A stretch of DNA of 25,585 bases, from positions 1 through 25,585 of the forward strand of contig CAAGKO010000001.1 in the NCBI GenBank assembly GCA_900770445.1, written 5' to 3'. The position numbers were made by a program, and so were the translations under genes. The stretch is from an uncultured Oribacterium sp. (lineage in GTDB: Bacteria > Bacillota > Clostridia > Lachnospirales > Lachnospiraceae). Under the pieces are notes generated by a model. That model worked only from the letters and a program-made list of their open reading frames with translations. It was not told the origin of the DNA and did not search any database. Of this stretch, positions 1 through 7,446 are shown piece after piece (the stretch's first letter is position 1; the number at the start of each line of letters is the position of its first letter).

Positions 1-164
1 AGAACGTCGGCGATGCTGTAAAGAGCGGTGACGTCATCCTCATCCTCGAGGCCATGAAGATGGAGAACGAGATCGTGGCTCCACAGGATGGTACCGTAGC
101 ATCCATTAACGTTTCCGTCGGCGACTCCGTAGAGTCCGGCGCAACACTTGCAACATTAAACTGA
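1..164 (+). CDS. Biotin carboxyl carrier protein, C-terminal part (cut by window start)
   Basis: The reading frame is open from the first base (first full codon at 3) to a TGA at 162-164 and gives 53 residues of a biotinyl domain. The EAMKMEN biotinylation motif is present, with the target lysine codon at 57-59, followed by the usual APQDGTV and GDSVESG segments. In this family the lysine carries biotin, which moves CO2 between carboxyltransferase and decarboxylase subunits. The protein differs from the same region of the next gene at only two residues (I/V and E/D), and bases 1-41 are identical to 405-445. It is therefore a tandem paralogue; its N-terminus lies outside the window. Confidence 0.93.
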   Translation, partial: NVGDAVKSGDVILILEAMKMENEIVAPQDGTVASINVSVGDSVESGATLATLN

Positions 165-202
165 GATGGGCGATGGCCCTTTTGAATTCGAGAGGTATTA
201 AA

Positions 203-568
203 ATGAAGAAATATACTATTACCGTAAATGGCGTCGCTTATGACGTGACCGTAGAAGAGGGTGGCAGCGTATCATCTGCACCGAAGGCAGCTGCTCCTGC
301 AGCAGCACCAGCAGCCGCTCCGGCTCCAGCCGCAGCACCTGCAGGCGCACAGGGTGCCGTAAAGGTAGAGTCCCCGATGCCTGGTAAGATCCTTGCAGTA
401 AAGAAGAACGTCGGCGATGCTGTAAAGAGCGGTGACGTCATCCTCGTACTTGAGGCCATGAAGATGGAGAACGATATCGTAGCACCTCAGGATGGCACCG
501 TAGCTTCCATCAACGTTTCTGTTGGTGATTCAGTAGAGTCAGGTGCAACCCTTGCAACTCTGAACTGA
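203..568 (+). CDS. Biotin carboxyl carrier protein of sodium-pumping decarboxylase (gamma-type subunit)
   Basis: This is a 121-residue protein. Residues 1-20 form a short beta segment (MKKYTITVNG), residues 26-50 are an Ala/Pro-rich flexible linker, and residues 52-121 are a biotinyl-lipoyl domain with ESPMPGKI and EAMKMEN. The biotinylated lysine is K87. The start at 203 has AGAGG seven bases upstream; an earlier in-frame ATG at 173 would add an atypical ten-residue leader and lacks a good ribosome site. The protein shuttles carboxyl-biotin from the alpha carboxyltransferase to the membrane beta subunit. It sits between a near-identical copy and oadB, so the cluster encodes the carrier as a free protein rather than as a domain of OadA. 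The substrate (oxaloacetate, methylmalonyl-CoA or glutaconyl-CoA) is not decided by this gene. Confidence 0.93.
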   Translation: MKKYTITVNGVAYDVTVEEGGSVSSAPKAAAPAAAPAAAPAPAAAPAGAQGAVKVESPMPGKILAVKKNVGDAVKSGDVILVLEAMKMENDIVAPQDGTVASINVSVGDSVESGATLATLN

Positions 569-629
569 TTTCGATCAGATCGTGTCAAGTGTTGATTTGA
601 TTTTGCTGTACTGGAGGTTATAAAAACAT

Positions 630-1778
630 ATGAATATATTAGAAACCTTAACAAACCTGCTCCAGCAGACAGCATTCGTAAGCATGACATGGGGAAATGT
701 GCTGATGATCATCGTCGCATTCGTTTTCCTGTATCTTGCCATCGCCAAAGGCTTCGAGCCACTTCTTCTGGTTCCGATCGCCTTCGGTATGCTGCTCGTA
801 AATATCTATCCGGACATCATGCTGAGCCCGGAGGATTCCATCAATGGAACAGGCGGACTGCTTTGGTACTTCTTCCATCTGGATGAGTGGACGATTCTTC
901 CGTCCCTGATCTTCATGGGTGTAGGCGCACAGACCGACTTCTCCCCGCTGATTGCAAACCCGATCACCTTCCTGCTCGGTGCTGCTGCACAGTTTGGTAT
1001 TTATGCCGCTTATTTCATGGCAATCTTCATGGGCTTCAACGGAGCCGCTGCGGCAGCCATCTCCATCATCGGTGGAGCCGATGGACCTACCTCCATCTTC
1101 CTGTGCAACAAGCTCGGACAGACCTCTCTGCTCGGACCGATCGCCGTTGCGGCATATTCCTATATGTCCCTCGTTCCGATCATTCAGCCGCCGATCATGA
1201 AGGCCCTGACCACCGAGGAGGAGAGAAAGACCAGAATGCCACAGCTTCGTCCAGTATCGAAGCTTGAGCGTATTCTCTTCCCGATCATCGTTACGACCAT
1301 CGTATGTATCCTTCTTCCGACCACAGCTCCGCTCGTAGGTATGCTGATGCTCGGTAACCTGTTCAAGGAGTCCGGTGTCGTAAAGCAGCTTACAGAGACC
1401 GCTTCGAACGCGATGATGTACATCGTCGTTATCATGCTCGGTACTTCTGTCGGCGGTGCGACTTCCGCGGAGGCATTCCTGAATCTCGATACCCTGAAGA
1501 TCGTTGCACTCGGTCTGATTGCCTTCGCATTCGGTACCGCTGCCGGTGTTGTGCTCGGTAAGATCATGTATGTCGTTTCCGGTCATAAGATCAACCCGCT
1601 CATCGGCTCTGCCGGTGTATCTGCCGTTCCGATGGCAGCGCGTGTATCCCAGAAGGTGGCTTCTGAGGCGGATCCTACAAACTTCCTGCTCATGCAGGCC
1701 ATGGGCCCGAACGTAGCAGGTGTTATCGGTACTGCTGTAGCAGCCGGTACCTTCATGGCTGTTTACGGCGTGAAGTAA
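630..1778 (+). CDS. oadB: Sodium ion-translocating decarboxylase, beta subunit
   Basis: This 382-residue polytopic membrane protein of the OadB/MmdB/GcdB family decarboxylates carboxy-biotin and uses the energy to export Na+. Family hallmarks are visible: the re-entrant loop GGADGPTSIF with the key aspartate at D151 (equivalent by motif to D203 of Klebsiella OadB), and the C-terminal region SAGVSAVPMAARVSQK followed by MGPNVAGVIGTA (about 327-368), which holds the Asn/Gly/Ser positions linked to sodium. Length is close to the shorter family members. A GGAGG lies at 613-617, eleven bases or so upstream of the ATG. It lies downstream of the biotin carrier and 16 bp before oadA, so the genes are almost certainly one operon. 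The symbol follows the family; oxaloacetate specificity comes mainly from the neighbouring alpha subunit. Confidence 0.93.
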   Translation: MNILETLTNLLQQTAFVSMTWGNVLMIIVAFVFLYLAIAKGFEPLLLVPIAFGMLLVNIYPDIMLSPEDSINGTGGLLWYFFHLDEWTILPSLIFMGVGAQTDFSPLIANPITFLLGAAAQFGIYAAYFMAIFMGFNGAAAAAISIIGGADGPTSIFLCNKLGQTSLLGPIAVAAYSYMSLVPIIQPPIMKALTTEEERKTRMPQLRPVSKLERILFPIIVTTIVCILLPTTAPLVGMLMLGNLFKESGVVKQLTETASNAMMYIVVIMLGTSVGGATSAEAFLNLDTLKIVALGLIAFAFGTAAGVVLGKIMYVVSGHKINPLIGSAGVSAVPMAARVSQKVASEADPTNFLLMQAMGPNVAGVIGTAVAAGTFMAVYGVK

Positions 1779-1794
1779 TGAAAGAGGAGATAAA

Positions 1795-3201
1795 ATGGCT
1801 AAAGTAAAAATCACTGAGACTGTGCTGCGTGATGCACACCAGTCATTAATTGCAACTCGTATGCCGAGCTCCGAGATGGAGCCGATTCTGGACACCATGG
1901 ATCAGATCGGTTACAACGCCGTAGAGTGCTGGGGCGGTGCGACCTTCGATTCCTGCCTTCGTTTCCTGAAGGAGGATCCATGGGAGAGACTTCGTATGCT
2001 TCGTAAGCACTTCAAGAATACGAAGCTCCAGATGCTTTTCAGAGGCCAGAACATCCTCGGCTACAATCACTATGCAGATGATGTCGTAGAGAACTTCGTT
2101 GAGCGTTCCATCGCAAATGGTATCGATATCATCCGTATCTTCGACTGCTTAAACGATATTCGTAACCTTGAGACCGCTGTAAAGGCAACCAAGAAGGAGG
2201 GCGGTCATGCTCAGATCGCTCTCTGCTATACACTCGGTGATGCCTATACCCTCGAGTACTGGGAGAACCTCGCACGTGACGTAGAGTCCCTCGGCGCAGA
2301 TTCTCTCTGCATCAAGGATATGGCAGGCCTTCTGCTTCCGCAGGCAGGCTATGACCTCGTGAAGGCCCTCAAGAAGGGAACCTCCCTTCCGATCGAGATT
2401 CACACCCACTACACCTCCGGTATGGCTTCCATGACCTACCTGAAGTGCGTAGAGGCGGGTGCAGATATCATCGATACCGCGTCTACTCCGTTCGCTCTTG
2501 GTACTTCTCAGCCTTCGACCGACGTTATGGTGAAGGCGCTCGAGGGTACCGAGTACGACACAGGTATCGATGTAAACAAGCTCATCGAGGTTTCCAAGTA
2601 CTTCGAGCCGTATCGTGAGGAGTGCCTGAAGTCCGGTCTTATGTCCACGAAGGTGCTCGGCGTTAATGTCAACACCCTTCGTTATCAGGTTCCGGGCGGT
2701 ATGCTCAGTAACCTCATCTCTCAGCTTGACAAGGCTGGCCAGATCGATAAGCTGAACGCTGTTCTCGAGGAAGTTCCGAGAGTTCGTAAGGACTTCGGTG
2801 AGCCACCTCTCGTAACCCCGTCTTCTCAGATCGTGGGTACACAGGCGGTGATGAACGTCCTGACCGGCGAGCGCTATAAGATGGTTCCGAAGGAGTCCCA
2901 TAAGCTCGTTGCCGGTGAGTTCGGCCGTACCGTTAAGCCGATGGATCCGGAGATGATGAAGAAGGTTCTGAAGCCGGGCGAGACCCAGATGACCGACCGT
3001 CCTGCAGATCATATCGCTCCGCAGATGGCTCAGTTCATCGAGGAGACCAAGAAGCTCGTGAAGAACCCGACACCGGAGGATGTACTCGATTACGCTCTGT
3101 TCCCGGCTGTAGCGAAGGATTTCTTCGCTTACCGTGACGCCCAGCAGACCGGCTTCGCCGCAACTGCAGGCGACAAGGAGAATAAGGCGTATCCAGTTTA
3201 A
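1795..3201 (+). CDS. oadA: Oxaloacetate decarboxylase alpha subunit / pyruvate carboxylase-type carboxyltransferase
   Basis: This 468-residue carboxyltransferase moves the carboxyl group from the substrate (most likely oxaloacetate) to biotin. The TIM-barrel motifs are present: RDAHQS at 12-17 (metal ligand D13), the substrate-loop motif MLFRGQN at 80-86, CIKDMAG with the probable carbamylated lysine K174, and IHTHYTSG with metal ligands H203 and H205. The PYC/OADA conserved domain follows to about residue 440. The protein is roughly 120 residues shorter than Klebsiella-type OadA and ends without a biotinyl domain, which fits the separate biotin carriers upstream. AGAGGAG lies just before the ATG. 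A terminator hairpin follows 30 bp after the stop, so this is the last gene of the operon. Confidence 0.93.
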   Translation: MAKVKITETVLRDAHQSLIATRMPSSEMEPILDTMDQIGYNAVECWGGATFDSCLRFLKEDPWERLRMLRKHFKNTKLQMLFRGQNILGYNHYADDVVENFVERSIANGIDIIRIFDCLNDIRNLETAVKATKKEGGHAQIALCYTLGDAYTLEYWENLARDVESLGADSLCIKDMAGLLLPQAGYDLVKALKKGTSLPIEIHTHYTSGMASMTYLKCVEAGADIIDTASTPFALGTSQPSTDVMVKALEGTEYDTGIDVNKLIEVSKYFEPYREECLKSGLMSTKVLGVNVNTLRYQVPGGMLSNLISQLDKAGQIDKLNAVLEEVPRVRKDFGEPPLVTPSSQIVGTQAVMNVLTGERYKMVPKESHKLVAGEFGRTVKPMDPEMMKKVLKPGETQMTDRPADHIAPQMAQFIEETKKLVKNPTPEDVLDYALFPAVAKDFFAYRDAQQTGFAATAGDKENKAYPV

Positions 3202-3230
3202 TCGAAACTGATTTATCCTTTTCATATCAA

Positions 3231-3264
3231 TGTCCCGGACCGAAAGGTTCGGGACATCATTTTA
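3231..3264 (+). terminator. Intrinsic terminator of the decarboxylase operon
   Basis: An 11-bp stem, 3231-3241 paired with 3246-3256 with one G-U pair, closes a GAAA loop and is followed by a short T-rich stretch. It lies 30 bp after the oadA stop codon. Confidence 0.85.
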
Positions 3265-3354
3265 TATGGAAATCTGATCAGGATCCTGTCGTACGCCGTC
3301 CCGCTTCAGGAAGTGAGATTCTCTGCGCAGATCCATCTGTTTCCTGACAAATTC

Positions 3355-3384
3355 TTTACAAAAAAAGATCGCTTCTATTAATAA
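3355..3384 (+). promoter_or_regulatory. Candidate promoter P1 upstream of the glucosaminidase gene
   Basis: TTTACA (3355-3360) and TAATAA (3379-3384) are separated by 18 bp in an A+T-rich stretch. A transcript from here would run through the hairpin at 3428-3464 before reaching the gene. This is a sequence match only. Confidence 0.4.
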
Positions 3385-3396
3385 TTCGTTTTGCGA

Positions 3397-3425
3397 TTGA
3401 AGCATGCCCTATAAATCGATATACT
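3397..3425 (+). promoter_or_regulatory. Candidate promoter P2 upstream of the glucosaminidase gene
   Basis: TTGAAG (3397-3402) and TATACT (3420-3425) are separated by 17 bp. The expected start near 3432 falls inside the left arm of the following hairpin, so a P2 transcript would not form that terminator. Confidence 0.4.
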
Positions 3426-3427
3426 GT

Positions 3428-3464
3428 AGAAGTGGTTTTAGGCGTTTTCGACCACTTCTTTTTT
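3428..3464 (+). terminator. Terminator-like hairpin in the leader of the glucosaminidase gene
   Basis: A perfect 9-bp stem (3428-3436 with 3451-3459) with a 14-nt loop is followed directly by a run of five T (3460-3464). It ends 29 bp before the ATG at 3494. It could block read-through from the decarboxylase operon or act as an attenuator of the downstream gene. Confidence 0.7.
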
Positions 3465-3493
3465 GCGTTATCTTAGTAATGGAGCATATATTC

Positions 3494-5575
3494 ATGAAAA
3501 AACATAAAACGAAATCTCTTCATCACAGCCTCGGTACGGCGTTGCTTTCACTCAGCCTTCTGTTGACACCCGCCGGAACCGCGCTGAATGCACTTCCTTC
3601 CGCGTATGCGGCACAGGCGGCGGTCATCCGCGGGACGAACGTCAATGTCCGCGCAGCGGCCAGCACCTCGAGTCAGTTGGTGACCTCACTCGGGAATAAC
3701 AGCTCCGTCACGATCCTCGGCCAGACGACCGGCAGTGACGGTAAGGTCTGGTATCAGATCTCTGCTGGCGGTGTCAGCGGCTATGTCCGTTCCGATCTCG
3801 TGTCCACGCAGACTGTAGCCTATACGACCGATGCGAATTTCGAGGCTTACCTCGCACAGCAGGGCTTCCCGGAGAGCTATAAGGCGGGACTCCGCAGCCT
3901 GCATGCACAGCATCCGACCTGGATCTTCAATGCGGTGCAAACCGGTTTAGACTGGAATACCGCCGTCGCTTACGAGCTGCAGGGCACCTCAAGCCTCGTA
4001 GAAACCGGTTCGAAATCCTCCTGGAAGTCGACGGATGCCGGTAAATTTGACTGGACGACCTCGACCTGGCCGGGCTTTGATGGCGCGACCTGGGTCGGCG
4101 CATCGCAGGAAATCGTCGCTTATTTCATGGATCCGCGTAATTTCCTGGATGACAGCTATGTCTTCCAGTTTGCAGCACATGATTATAATCCGGAGATACA
4201 GACCATCGATGGCCTCCGCTCCATGCTGAAGGGCACCTTCCTCGAGGGACAGGTCGCCATCGACGCCTCGAGTCCGCTCTATGCGGCAGCGGCAGCAGCA
4301 CAGGGGCTGAGTGCGTCCACGAACGCGATGAGTGGTCAGACGGTGACGGACGCCAGCATTGGCACAGCGACCCAGACGAGCAGTGGTGAGTCCCTCCTCG
4401 GATATGAAGGACCGGGCGCCACGGGTGCGGCCAATATCTCCGACGCTGCACAGGCTTCAGCCGCTGCGACGACCATCACGGCCGGCAATGTGCTCGAGGG
4501 CACCGATTCGATGTCGACGACCGTGATGCCGGGCTCCGGTGGTCCGGGTACGGGCAGTGCTTCGATGTACACGACGAATTCGACGAACATGATGACCGGC
4601 GCGGTGACGGTTTCCTATGCAGATATCATCATGGAGGCCGCCGAGCAGTCGAAGGTGAGTCCATATGTACTCGCGGCGATGATCATCCAGGAGCAGGGCA
4701 CGAAGGGAAGCTCCGGATCGATCTCCGGCGCGACCGGCTACTATAACTTCTTTAACGTCGGTGCGTATGCGGCGAACGGAATGACGGCCGTAGAGCGTGG
4801 CCTCTGGTATGCTGCCCAGTCCGGCAGCTACAACCGTCCGTGGAATACGCCGGAGAAGGCAATCGTGGGTGGTGCGCTGTTCTACGCGCAGAACTACCTC
4901 GTAGCCGGGCAGAACACCCTGTACCTCAAGCGCTTTAACGTGCAGGGCTCCAATATGTTCAAGCATCAGTATATGACGAACACCGCCGGTGCCGCCGAGG
5001 AGGGCAAGAGCCTCGGAAAGGCCTACAATGACACGATGCGTGCCGGTGTGCTGGTCTTCAACATCCCGGTCTATAACGGTATGCCGGAGACCGCGTGCCC
5101 GATGCCGACGAAGGATGGCAACCCGAACAACAAGCTGCAGTATCTGGCGGTCGATGGCTTCACACTGACGCCGAGCTTCAACCTCGACACGACGTCCTAT
5201 ACGCTCGTCGTCGATCCGTCGGTGCAGATGTTCAATGTCTCTGCCGTGGCCTATCACAGTGCAGCGCAGATCAGCGGCGTGGGGCAGATCCTGCTCGATA
5301 CGCCGACGAAAACGGTGACGATTACGGTGACCGCACAGAACGGCGATCAGCGGAACTATCAGATCACGATCAGTCAGGCCGCAGGCGGACAGCTCGCAGG
5401 CACGATGCAGATGGGCATGACGGGCAGCAGCTCTGTCAGCCTCCAGACGGGGGGGACGATGCCGGGCATGACGACGACTGCGACGGCGACGGATGCACAG
5501 ACCGCGATGGTCGGTGAGCGTCCGACCGGGACCGTCGTGACGGATGTGGTTGCGGGAACAAACGGCCCGATGTAA
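3494..5575 (+). CDS. Secreted SH3b / glucosaminidase-like cell-wall hydrolase with cadherin-like domain
   Basis: This is a 693-residue exported protein. Residues 1 to about 40 form a signal peptide (KKHK basic start, a long Leu-rich core, then AYAAQAA). A bacterial SH3 domain follows (about 44-105, NVNVRAAAS and GYVRSDLV). After a conserved clostridial segment (about 115-255) and a Ser/Thr/Gly/Ala-rich linker, residues about 376-520 match the glucosaminidase fold, with the probable catalytic glutamate E400 in IIQEQG. Residues about 547-630 are a cadherin-like beta-sandwich, and a Met/Thr/Gly-rich tail ends the protein. Such enzymes cut the glycan strand of peptidoglycan. The start at 3494 has GGAG nine bases upstream and begins the signal peptide; an in-frame ATG at 3479 is less likely. 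Exact glycosidase specificity is inferred. Confidence 0.85.
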   Translation: MKKHKTKSLHHSLGTALLSLSLLLTPAGTALNALPSAYAAQAAVIRGTNVNVRAAASTSSQLVTSLGNNSSVTILGQTTGSDGKVWYQISAGGVSGYVRSDLVSTQTVAYTTDANFEAYLAQQGFPESYKAGLRSLHAQHPTWIFNAVQTGLDWNTAVAYELQGTSSLVETGSKSSWKSTDAGKFDWTTSTWPGFDGATWVGASQEIVAYFMDPRNFLDDSYVFQFAAHDYNPEIQTIDGLRSMLKGTFLEGQVAIDASSPLYAAAAAAQGLSASTNAMSGQTVTDASIGTATQTSSGESLLGYEGPGATGAANISDAAQASAAATTITAGNVLEGTDSMSTTVMPGSGGPGTGSASMYTTNSTNMMTGAVTVSYADIIMEAAEQSKVSPYVLAAMIIQEQGTKGSSGSISGATGYYNFFNVGAYAANGMTAVERGLWYAAQSGSYNRPWNTPEKAIVGGALFYAQNYLVAGQNTLYLKRFNVQGSNMFKHQYMTNTAGAAEEGKSLGKAYNDTMRAGVLVFNIPVYNGMPETACPMPTKDGNPNNKLQYLAVDGFTLTPSFNLDTTSYTLVVDPSVQMFNVSAVAYHSAAQISGVGQILLDTPTKTVTITVTAQNGDQRNYQITISQAAGGQLAGTMQMGMTGSSSVSLQTGGTMPGMTTTATATDAQTAMVGERPTGTVVTDVVAGTNGPM

Positions 5576-5581
5576 AATAAA

Positions 5582-5658
5582 ACCATGCGATGGGCAGCTG
5601 TGGGAGCTGCCCGGCTTCGCCCTATGTTCCGTCCGCCGCCTGGAAACAGCGGCATGGT
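5582..5658 (+). other. Structured intergenic RNA element (branched hairpin)
   Basis: Outer arms ACCATGC (5582-5588) and GCATGGT (5652-5658) pair perfectly. They enclose an 8-bp perfect hairpin (5592-5599 with 5605-5612) and a GAAA-capped CTG/CAG hairpin extended by CCG/CGG just before the right outer arm. This suggests a three-way junction. No T-run follows, so it is not a simple terminator. It does not match a riboswitch class I can recognise. It lies between the stop of the glucosaminidase gene and the start of the cohesin gene. Confidence 0.45.
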
Positions 5659-5692
5659 CTACGATGATAATCCACTTTAGATAGAGGTACGC

Positions 5693-7297
5693 ATGAAACG
5701 TTTTTCATATTTCATAACAACAGTTCTTTTTACCCTGCTTTTGTCGATCCAGGCACTTGCATCAAGCGCAGCCATCACCTTCTCGGACCCGAGCGTCACG
5801 GTCGGGTCGGATGTCAATGTTACGATGAAGGTGGCGAGTGGCGATGCAACCCTGGCACGTGCCGATGTGACACTCAGCTATGATGCAAATCTGCTCGAGT
5901 TTGTCAGTGGAACAGACGCATCCGGAGGTGCCGGCACCGTACGTATCAACGGTGGTACGAACGGCAGCGGGACCGGAACACTGGAGTATAATCTGAAGTT
6001 CCATACCCTGTCGGCAGGCACTGCCACCCTGACGGTTCAGAACTATAACATCTACGATGCCGATGAGAGCTTCGCAGAGCTCGCGCACCAGGGCTCCTCC
6101 ACGGTGACGATCAGCTCCGCAGCTGCGGCTTCGACGAATACACAGCTGTCTTCCCTGGTGGTTTCGCCGGGCACCCTGAGTCCGGCATTCGCCGCCGATA
6201 CGACGAACTATTCCCTGATCGTCGGCAGCGGAGTCGATACCCTGGCAATCAATGCCATCGCCGCCGATACAGGCGCATCCGTAGAGGTTAGTGGGAACGA
6301 GCAGTTAAGTATGGGTGAGAATACCGTGACGATCACGGTGACCGCGGCCGATGGCGCGAGCCAGGCCGTTTATACACTGGCCGTTACAAAGCAGGAGGGC
6401 GGACCGGAGACCGGTGATACGACGGCCACCACTGCGACGACGAACGAAGGCGTCAAGCTCAGCGCGAAGGAAAAGACCATCACCATCATGAATCCGGGCT
6501 CGGATGTCGAGATTCCGGCGGGCTTCGCAGAGAGCACGATCGATATCGACGGCCATCAGGTGAAGGGCTGGGTATGGAAGCTCGATACGGATCATCAGTA
6601 CTGTATCGTCTATGGTATGAACGAGGCCGGTGAGCTGAACTTCTACCGCTATGACCTGACGGAGAAGACCATCCAGCGCTACTTCGCGGATCCGGTCGAG
6701 CAGCAGCTTCAGGCAGATGCAGAACAGTACCCGGAGCTGGTGAACCGCTACGACACACTGGTTCGTCAGTATAATCATATGTTTATCCTTACCTGCATCC
6801 TGGCGGTCGCAGTGCTGGGGCTTCTCGTATTTGTCATCGTACTCGTAAGCCGACGCCATGATGGCGGCGGAAGCAGTACCGTACGACGCATGAATGCCAC
6901 AGAAAAGAAACGTGCGAAGCGCACGGAGCGTGTTGCGGCCGGGGATGATGCGGAGACATCGGAGCCACTGGAGGAGACGATTCCGCTGCATAAGCTCGGC
7001 GATTTTCCGAAGAGCGATGCGGATATGTCAGAAGCAGAAGACAGCGACGATCTTTCCATGACACGTATTCTGAAGCCGGAGGACAGGGCGGCGATCAATG
7101 GTCCTGCTTTCACTGAACAGACGAGCAGCCTCGATATCGAGGACCTGGACGATGTCGATGAACCGACCATCAATCTTCGTGATCTCGACGCTGTGCAGCA
7201 TGCCCCGGCGGAAACGGAGGAAGAGAAGGAGGATCTCGAGCATACGAGAGCCTTCCGGATGCCGAAGGATTCCGGATTGGATATCGAAGATCTTTAA
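5693..7297 (+). CDS. Cohesin-domain membrane surface protein with cadherin-like domain and acidic cytoplasmic tail
   Basis: This 534-residue protein has a signal peptide (1 to about 24), a cohesin-like domain (about 25-143, starting AITFSDPSVTVGSDVNV with typical YDANLLEFVSG), a cadherin-like beta-sandwich (about 150-233), a further extracellular region, one transmembrane helix (about 363-386) followed by SRRH, and a cytoplasmic tail of about 145 residues rich in Asp/Glu. The topology is outside-in with a C-terminal cytoplasmic tail. The tail holds four T-[IR]-x-[LF]-[HRK] motifs (T429, T457, T492, T518) and two copies of LDIEDL. No dockerin or cellulase gene is nearby, so a cellulosome role is not supported; the cohesin may bind another surface protein or sugar. 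A strong terminator follows. Function is unknown. Confidence 0.82.
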   Translation: MKRFSYFITTVLFTLLLSIQALASSAAITFSDPSVTVGSDVNVTMKVASGDATLARADVTLSYDANLLEFVSGTDASGGAGTVRINGGTNGSGTGTLEYNLKFHTLSAGTATLTVQNYNIYDADESFAELAHQGSSTVTISSAAAASTNTQLSSLVVSPGTLSPAFAADTTNYSLIVGSGVDTLAINAIAADTGASVEVSGNEQLSMGENTVTITVTAADGASQAVYTLAVTKQEGGPETGDTTATTATTNEGVKLSAKEKTITIMNPGSDVEIPAGFAESTIDIDGHQVKGWVWKLDTDHQYCIVYGMNEAGELNFYRYDLTEKTIQRYFADPVEQQLQADAEQYPELVNRYDTLVRQYNHMFILTCILAVAVLGLLVFVIVLVSRRHDGGGSSTVRRMNATEKKRAKRTERVAAGDDAETSEPLEETIPLHKLGDFPKSDADMSEAEDSDDLSMTRILKPEDRAAINGPAFTEQTSSLDIEDLDDVDEPTINLRDLDAVQHAPAETEEEKEDLEHTRAFRMPKDSGLDIEDL

Positions 7298-7308
7298 ACA
7301 TGAGGAGG

Positions 7309-7340
7309 CCTGCAGCTTCGGCTGCAGGTTTTCTTTTTTT
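7309..7340 (+). terminator. Intrinsic terminator after the cohesin gene
   Basis: A perfect 8-bp stem, CCTGCAGC (7309-7316) and GCTGCAGG (7321-7328), with a TTCG tetraloop is followed by a T-rich tract to 7340. It separates the surface-protein genes from clpC. Confidence 0.95.
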
Positions 7341-7393
7341 CGACAGGCAGGGGACCCGGAGGCTTCTTCGGCTTCATCGTCCCCAAATCAAGA

Positions 7394-7422
7394 TTGATTC
7401 AAATCATGAAATGCACTAGAAT
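7394..7422 (+). promoter_or_regulatory. Sigma-A-type promoter of clpC
   Basis: TTGATT (7394-7399) and TAGAAT (7417-7422) are separated by 17 bp, with an expected start about 18 bp before the clpC start codon. I see no tandem GGTCAAA boxes for the CtsR repressor around it. Confidence 0.7.
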
Positions 7423-7446
7423 ATCCTTCATGAAAGGTGGTAAAGC

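Noticed and set aside
648..1898. Open frame of 416 codons antisense to oadB
   Set aside because: It mirrors oadB codon structure, encodes a composition unlike real proteins, and crosses into oadA.
5582..5658. c-di-GMP riboswitch
   Set aside because: A GNRA loop and junction are present, but the conserved core residues of the known classes could not be found.
5693..7297. Cellulosome scaffoldin
   Set aside because: Only one cohesin-like domain, no carbohydrate-binding or dockerin partner nearby, and a transmembrane signalling-type tail.
7341..7446. CtsR operator in front of clpC
   Set aside because: No tandem GGTCAAA-type heptads; the TGAT/ATCA symmetry near 7395-7407 is too short.
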